Part shown: positions 5,025-8,457 of the stretch, piece after piece
Layout: every line of letters begins with the position of its first letter
Numbering within the stretch: the first letter of the stretch is position 1
Position numbers and translations under genes: made by a program
Notes under the pieces: model-generated
What the model was told of the DNA's origin: nothing
Seen by the model: the letters and a program-made list of their open reading frames with translations, nothing else
Database searches by the model: none
Assembly: GCA_003135255.1 (NCBI GenBank)
Contig: PLAX01000163.1
Coordinates: forward strand, 1-8,457
DNA length: 8,457 nt
Reading direction: 5' to 3'
Source of the DNA: Candidatus Dormiibacterota bacterium
Lineage (GTDB): Bacteria > Chloroflexota > Dormibacteria > Aeolococcales > Aeolococcaceae

Positions 5025-6377
5025 ATGGACGACGAGCGCGCCTACCTGCTCACCGCCATGGTCCTGGTGATCCTGGCAACCGCCGTGGTCGGAGCCGCGT
5101 CGCGCCGCCCGGCGCCGACCAGGGCCGGTGGCCTGGTCGGGTTCGTGGGCATCCAGATCGTGCCCTTCCTGGTGCGGGCCGCCCACCAACCGGCCGTCGC
5201 GGGGATCAAGTACCAGCAGAACATCCCCGGCTGGATACTCCAGCCCCTCGGCATGCTCCTCCTCGCGGTGATCAGCGTGGTCGTGGGTGCCGCTCTCGGG
5301 GTGGGCCTGGCCCGGGACGCCACCCACCTCCCCTCCTTCTTTCGCCGGCGCCGTTTCTGGCCGGCGATCCCGGTGGCGATCGCGCTGGTCGTCTTTGCGT
5401 CGGGGGCGGCGGTGACCGCCCTCCAGGATGGCCCGCTCAGCGCCCTCCGCACCTATTCGGAACCGACGGCCGTCCTTCCGAGCACCCCGACCCCGACGGC
5501 CTCGGCCGAGCCCTCCGTCGTCGTGCCCGACCCCACGCCCGACATCTCAATCCTCCGCCAGCTCTCGGGGGAGGTCTCGTACCTCACCATCGCCAACCGC
5601 CAGGTCGACGTGTACGTCCCCGGCGTCTACGACGCGGTCCCCGAACTGAGCCTCCCGGTCGTCTATCTGCTGCACGGCACACCCGGGCAGCCGGCAGACT
5701 GGCTCAACGGCGCTCAACTCGCCGCCGTCCTCGATCAGATGATCGGGGCGGGCACCATGCCTCCGACGATCGTGGTCCTTCCCAACGGGAACACGGCCCA
5801 GAGCACGGACACCGAGTGGGGGGACAGCTCGTCCGGAGACATCGAGTCCTGGATCGTCAACCAGGTCGTCCCGACCATCAACGGCCAGTACCGCACCCTC
5901 GGAGCCGCCTACCGCGGCATCGCCGGGCTGAGCAGCGGCGGCTACGGAGCCGTGAACATCGCCTTCCAGAATCCGACGGTGTTCAGCTGGGCGGGCAGTT
6001 ACTCCGGGTACTTCGTCGGCCGTGTGGCGACCTTCGGGTCGGCGTGGAAGGCCAACAGCCCGCTCTACACCGCCTCGAGCCTGCCGGTCGCAGAGCGCAT
6101 GCCTCTCTACCTGGGCGCGGGGAGCACGGACTCCGTCTTCAAGCCTGACACCGTGAAGTTCGCCGCCACCATGACCGCGCTGGGTTGGCCGGACCTCGAC
6201 TTCCAGACGGTGCCGGGTGGGCACGGCTGGGTGTCCTGGACGCCCGAGATGGTCCAGAGCTTCACCTGGCTCGGACAGCTGTGGGGCCCTGAACCGTGGT
6301 TGACGCCAGTCAGCCCGCCGCAGACGACGCCGGCGGTGGCGGCGGCCGGCGGCGTGAGTCCAGAGGGGGATCTATGA
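5025..6377 (+). CDS. Membrane-anchored extracytoplasmic esterase (alpha/beta hydrolase, esterase D/PF00756 type)
   Basis: A 450-residue frame, probably lacking its N-terminus (see the segment at 4745-4981). Four membrane helices lie at about 7-25, 36-54, 72-97 and 111-132; basic loops RRPAPTR and FFRRRR between them are cytoplasmic by the positive-inside rule, placing what follows outside. A Pro/Thr/Ser linker (~145-173) leads to the hydrolase domain. Catalytic features are the oxyanion-hole strand VVYLLHG (212-218), nucleophile Ser303 in GLSSGGYG (301-308), probable acid Asp369 in GAGSTDS and His400 in GGHGW. The family hydrolyses esters; in Actinomycetota relatives include mycolyltransferases and lipid esterases. 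The stop codon overlaps the start of the DUF2156 gene, so the two are co-translated. Substrate by context: aminoacyl esters of membrane lipids (inference). ATG 5025 has only GGGA directly before it, a poor ribosome site, so it is probably not the native start. Confidence 0.85.
   Translation: MDDERAYLLTAMVLVILATAVVGAASRRPAPTRAGGLVGFVGIQIVPFLVRAAHQPAVAGIKYQQNIPGWILQPLGMLLLAVISVVVGAALGVGLARDATHLPSFFRRRRFWPAIPVAIALVVFASGAAVTALQDGPLSALRTYSEPTAVLPSTPTPTASAEPSVVVPDPTPDISILRQLSGEVSYLTIANRQVDVYVPGVYDAVPELSLPVVYLLHGTPGQPADWLNGAQLAAVLDQMIGAGTMPPTIVVLPNGNTAQSTDTEWGDSSSGDIESWIVNQVVPTINGQYRTLGAAYRGIAGLSSGGYGAVNIAFQNPTVFSWAGSYSGYFVGRVATFGSAWKANSPLYTASSLPVAERMPLYLGAGSTDSVFKPDTVKFAATMTALGWPDLDFQTVPGGHGWVSWTPEMVQSFTWLGQLWGPEPWLTPVSPPQTTPAVAAAGGVSPEGDL
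6362..6370 (+). promoter_or_regulatory. Shine-Dalgarno of the DUF2156 gene, inside the esterase gene
   Basis: AGAGGGGGA lies within the last codons of the esterase gene, 3 bases before ATG 6374 and 6 before ATG 6377. It is the strongest ribosome site in the window. With the ATGA overlap it indicates translational coupling. The spacing slightly favours the second ATG. Confidence 0.6.
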
Positions 6378-7705
6378 TGCCTGCGGTGACGTTCGTCGCG
6401 GGGCTCGCCCAGCATGCCGTCCCGGGCCAGGGAGCGTTCTTGCTTGGACATGTGCTGGGACCGGTGGTCATCGCCCTGGGACTGCTGGCCGCCCTCGGGG
6501 GGGGCGTCCGGCACTCGCGGCCGGTGGTCGCAGCCGCGACCTTCGCCTTCCTGGCCGGCGCGTTCAGCCTCGTGGTGCCGAGGAGCCCGCTCGCCGACTG
6601 GCTGGGCCTGGTCGCTCTCGCCGCAGCGATCGGATTCGAGGTCGGTTTCGCGCTCGCGACCCGCGGTGCGGTGGGCGAGACCAGGATCCCCGGTGAGATG
6701 GAGCGGCTCCGCCTCCTCTACGGCAGGACCCACATCTCCTGCTTTGCGGGGGACCGAGCCAAGAGCGTCCTCCATGCCGGCGGCGGGGTCGTCGGGTTCC
6801 AGGAGCGCTGGGGAGCCGCGGCGGCGGTGGGGGATCCCCTGGTCGCTCCGGGTCTCCGCCGGATCGCGGTGACCGGGTTCCTCGACATGTGCGCCGGGAG
6901 GCGCTGGGTCCCCTGCTTCTTCCAGACGGACGCCGCCCTCCGGGACGGGTACCGCACCTCGGGCTTCCGCCTCATCAAGTTCGGCGAGGAGGCGGTGGTG
7001 GAGGTCGACCGGTTCGACCTGGGCTCGCCGGCGCGGGCGGATGCCCGGCACGAGGTCGCCCGGGCGCGGCGCGCGGGCCTAGAGGTCGTCACGGTCTGGG
7101 ATCCACACCCGCCAGGAGGGCTGTGGACCGAGCTGGAGCAGGTGTCACGCGACTGGCTCCAGGTGCGGGGCGGCCGGGAGATGGGATTCTCCCTGGGGCG
7201 CCTGCGTGACGTCGACGGCAGCACTCGCTACACCGTCGCCCGCGATCGGAACGGACGGGTGCATGCCTTCTGCTCGTGGATCGAGATGGGCGACGGCGGG
7301 ATGGCCCTCGACCTCATCCGGCGCCGTCCCGACGCCGCGGCGGGCGCCGTCGACCTCTGCATCGTCACCGCGATCGAGCGGAGCCGGATCGACGGCAGGA
7401 CCCGGGTGTCGCTGGGCTCGGTGCCCTTCCGCGAAACCCTCGGTGACGCTCCGGACGGCCGCCTGGCGCGCGAGATCCGCGCCTACCTCTATGAGCACGG
7501 CTGCTGGGGCTATAGCTACCGAGGGCTCTCCCATTTCAAGGCGAAGTTCGCCACCGGCTGGGAGGGACGGGACGTCGCGGTGCCGCGAGGCCTGAGCGGC
7601 CTTCTCGCCCTGGCCGCGCTCATCCGGCTGCACAGCGGCTCAGCACCCTCCGCGCCCGGGGTCTCCCCCCTCCCGGTCGGTTTGGAGCCGGTGCCCCTGC
7701 CCTGA
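6374..7705 (+). CDS. DUF2156 / LPG_synthase_C membrane protein, probable tRNA-dependent lipid aminoacyltransferase
   Basis: A 443-residue protein (442 from ATG 6377). Three membrane helices occupy about 22-44, 50-68 and 73-95. The rest is the PF09924 domain of MprF and LysX, which moves an aminoacyl group from charged tRNA to a lipid such as phosphatidylglycerol at the inner face of the membrane. Family marks in order: VGDP (152-155), FFQTD and GYRTSGF, KFGEEAVVEVDRFDL (202-216), GREMGFSLGR (267-276), MALDLIRRRPDAAAGAVDL (310-328), RVSLGSVPF (344-352) and LSHFKAKFATGWEGRD (385-400). Full-length MprF has up to 14 helices including a flippase; here only three remain, so lipid flipping is absent or done by another protein. 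The amino acid used cannot be read from sequence. A frame extension to GTG 6296 exists but overlaps the esterase and lacks a ribosome site. The tail after ~403 has a weakly hydrophobic stretch and a Pro-rich end. Confidence 0.92.
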   Translation: MMPAVTFVAGLAQHAVPGQGAFLLGHVLGPVVIALGLLAALGGGVRHSRPVVAAATFAFLAGAFSLVVPRSPLADWLGLVALAAAIGFEVGFALATRGAVGETRIPGEMERLRLLYGRTHISCFAGDRAKSVLHAGGGVVGFQERWGAAAAVGDPLVAPGLRRIAVTGFLDMCAGRRWVPCFFQTDAALRDGYRTSGFRLIKFGEEAVVEVDRFDLGSPARADARHEVARARRAGLEVVTVWDPHPPGGLWTELEQVSRDWLQVRGGREMGFSLGRLRDVDGSTRYTVARDRNGRVHAFCSWIEMGDGGMALDLIRRRPDAAAGAVDLCIVTAIERSRIDGRTRVSLGSVPFRETLGDAPDGRLAREIRAYLYEHGCWGYSYRGLSHFKAKFATGWEGRDVAVPRGLSGLLALAALIRLHSGSAPSAPGVSPLPVGLEPVPLP

Positions 7706-7731
7706 GCGGCCGGGGCCACAGCAGGGCGAGG

Positions 7732-7774
7732 GGGCCGGGCAGACACCGGGCCGTGCAGACACACCGGGCCGGTG
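7732..7774. repeat. Imperfect tandem repeat, 16-18 base unit, about 2.5 copies
   Basis: Units GGGCCGGGCAGACACC (7732-7747) and GGGCCGTGCAGACACACC (7748-7765) are followed by a partial GGGCCGGTG (7766-7774). It lies between convergent genes, past the DUF2156 stop codon. The function is unknown; replication slippage in GC-rich DNA is the simplest origin. Confidence 0.6.
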
Positions 7775-7781
7775 AGGCCCG
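7765..7781. terminator. GC hairpin between convergent genes
   Basis: Six-bp perfect stem (CGGGCC with GGCCCG) and a GGTGA loop, 60 bases past the DUF2156 stop codon and 61 bases past the opposing gene's stop codon. Its symmetrical location fits a bidirectional terminator. It lacks T-tracts on both sides. Confidence 0.4.
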
Positions 7782-7842
7782 ACCGGCCTCCGACGAGCGG
7801 ATCAGGCCGCCCGTGGGAGCGCTGAGATCGGAGTCGCGAACC

Positions 7843-8409
7843 TCAGGCGTCCGGCCCTTCGCTGCGCACCCTCTCGACGTGCACCAGCGCCTCGCGGAGG
7901 CTGTCGATCCACTCGCCTTGGTGGCGGGCCACCAGGCGGACGCACCAGGCCAGAGCCTCGCTCCGGCTCCGCGCGACGCCTGCGTCGATCAGGGTGTCGA
8001 GGACGCGGCGATCGGCGAGCCGCAGCCGGGTCATCACGGGGACGCCCAGGGTCGTGAAGTGCTGGGTCACGTCCCCGCAGCGGGCGCCCCAGGAGATGGT
8101 GCGACCGAAGAGGCGCTCGGCGTCCCGGGCGACCGCGATCCGCGCCTGCTTGGTGTCTGCTCGGAAGCGCTCGATGCGCGCGGCGCGCGCCGTGGCCCGG
8201 GCGGAGTCTCCGGTCTCCGGAGCCAGCTCGACATCGGGGATCTCGCCGACGACGAGGATCTCGTCACGGTCGCCGCTGATGATCGGGGCGCCGGTGAAGA
8301 GCCCCTCGGGAAGCCGGCCGGCGAACCAGCCTTGCAGTTCCTCGTCGGTGAGCGCAGGGGCAGGGGTGGGCTCGGTCTGGTGGTGGGGGTGTTGGTGCTC
8401 GAATCGCAT
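7843..8409 (-). CDS. Uncharacterised protein with C-terminal ribbon-helix-helix-like segment
   Basis: A 188-residue protein from ATG 8409, ending close to the convergent operon. Residues 1-20 are His/Pro-rich and probably disordered. The middle (21-120) contains DEELQGWFAGRLPEGLFTG, the strand DEILVVGEI, a charged helix (about 68-98) and LFGRTISWGARCGD; I do not know this domain. The C-terminal part fits a ribbon-helix-helix (CopG/Arc/MetJ) fold: strand VMTRLRL (125-131), helix 1 ADRRVLDTLIDAGV (132-145), then RSRSEALAWCVRLVARH (147-163), where S-R-S-E-A is a typical helix-2 start. Such proteins bind DNA as dimers and often repress their own gene, as in antitoxins; no toxin-like partner is visible next to it inside the window. 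The promoter and repeats directly upstream support self-regulation, which remains inference. It might instead be a non-DNA-binding protein that only resembles this fold. Confidence 0.8.
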   Translation of the reverse strand: MRFEHQHPHHQTEPTPAPALTDEELQGWFAGRLPEGLFTGAPIISGDRDEILVVGEIPDVELAPETGDSARATARAARIERFRADTKQARIAVARDAERLFGRTISWGARCGDVTQHFTTLGVPVMTRLRLADRRVLDTLIDAGVARSRSEALAWCVRLVARHQGEWIDSLREALVHVERVRSEGPDA

Positions 8410-8411
8410 GC

Positions 8412-8426
8412 ATTACATAGTTACAT
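8412..8426 (-). repeat. Direct heptamer repeat over the -10, candidate operator
   Basis: Minus strand ATGTAAC (8420-8426) and ATGTAAT (8412-8418) are direct repeats 8 bases apart that overlap the -10 element. Ribbon-helix-helix repressors commonly use short repeats of this size (for example the 8-base met boxes bound by MetJ). GCATGC (8406-8411) next to it is a short palindrome including the start codon. Confidence 0.45.
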
Positions 8427-8445
8427 GGCAAGCAGAAAGAGTCAA
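8417..8445 (-). promoter_or_regulatory. Sigma-70-type promoter for the ribbon-helix-helix-like gene, leaderless
   Basis: On the minus strand TTGACT (8440-8445) is followed after exactly 17 bases by AACTAT (8417-8422), and 7 bases later by ATG 8409. Transcription would therefore start at or one base before the start codon. No Shine-Dalgarno is present. The stretch is markedly AT-rich against its surroundings, which makes this the best promoter in the window. Confidence 0.6.
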
Positions 8446-8457
8446 ACACCCCGGCGG

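Noticed and set aside
4982..6148. Continuation of the 4745 frame through the esterase gene
   Set aside because: After about 4981 it is Arg/Pro/Gly-rich with no domain, while another frame encodes an intact hydrolase with a catalytic triad.
6296..6373. Upstream GTG start for the DUF2156 gene
   Set aside because: It would overlap the esterase by 82 bases with a Gly/Arg-rich leader and no ribosome site, while ATG 6374/6377 has a strong one.
6107..7051. Long minus-strand open frame opposite the esterase and DUF2156 genes
   Set aside because: Composition is typical of antisense noise in GC-rich DNA and the opposite strand has well-defined domains.
7843..8409. Toxin-antitoxin pair around the ribbon-helix-helix-like protein
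   Set aside because: No small toxin-like gene lies downstream: the next gene is the convergent DUF2156 protein. The upstream side is cut off by the window.

Overview
This 8.46 kb window is GC-rich throughout (roughly 70% by eye) with strongly GC-biased third codon positions. I see no rRNA, tRNA, CRISPR array or recognisable insertion sequence. The gene content points to a high-GC bacterium of the Chloroflexota/Dormibacterota or deep Actinomycetota type. The main clue is the order rpmE, DUF1385, prfA on one strand, which is known from Chloroflexota, Firmicutes and relatives. The phylum is an inference, not a reading.

Left block (1-4455, all minus strand). In transcription order: a radical SAM protein of unknown function (4455-3214), zinc-type ribosomal protein L31 (3116-2901), a small four-helix membrane protein of unknown function (2734-2243), a DUF1385/YqhQ-like membrane protein (1881-919), and peptide chain release factor 1, cut off by the window edge (863-1). 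This is a translation-linked housekeeping cluster. About 1 kb that carries the unknown membrane gene, an 18-bp perfect palindrome and a small hairpin separates rpmE from DUF1385.

Middle block (4456-7705, plus strand). After a 289-base divergent intergenic region with short inverted repeats come two coupled genes. The first encodes membrane helices, then a Pro/Thr/Ser linker and an extracytoplasmic esterase (alpha/beta hydrolase). Its N-terminus lies in another frame, so the gene appears frameshifted near 4980. The second, overlapping it by ATGA, is a three-helix membrane protein with a DUF2156/LPG_synthase_C domain, the aminoacyl-tRNA-dependent lipid aminoacyltransferase fold of MprF and LysX. 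Together they look like a synthase plus hydrolase pair that adds and removes amino acids on membrane lipids. This is the most interesting system in the window.

Right block (7706-8457). A convergent intergenic region with a tandem repeat and a GC hairpin is followed by a minus-strand gene for an uncharacterised protein with a C-terminal ribbon-helix-helix-like segment. It has a good promoter positioned for a leaderless transcript, and direct repeats over the -10 that could be an autoregulatory operator. Several minus-strand genes share this arrangement: no Shine-Dalgarno and a -10-like hexamer 6-7 bases before the start codon.
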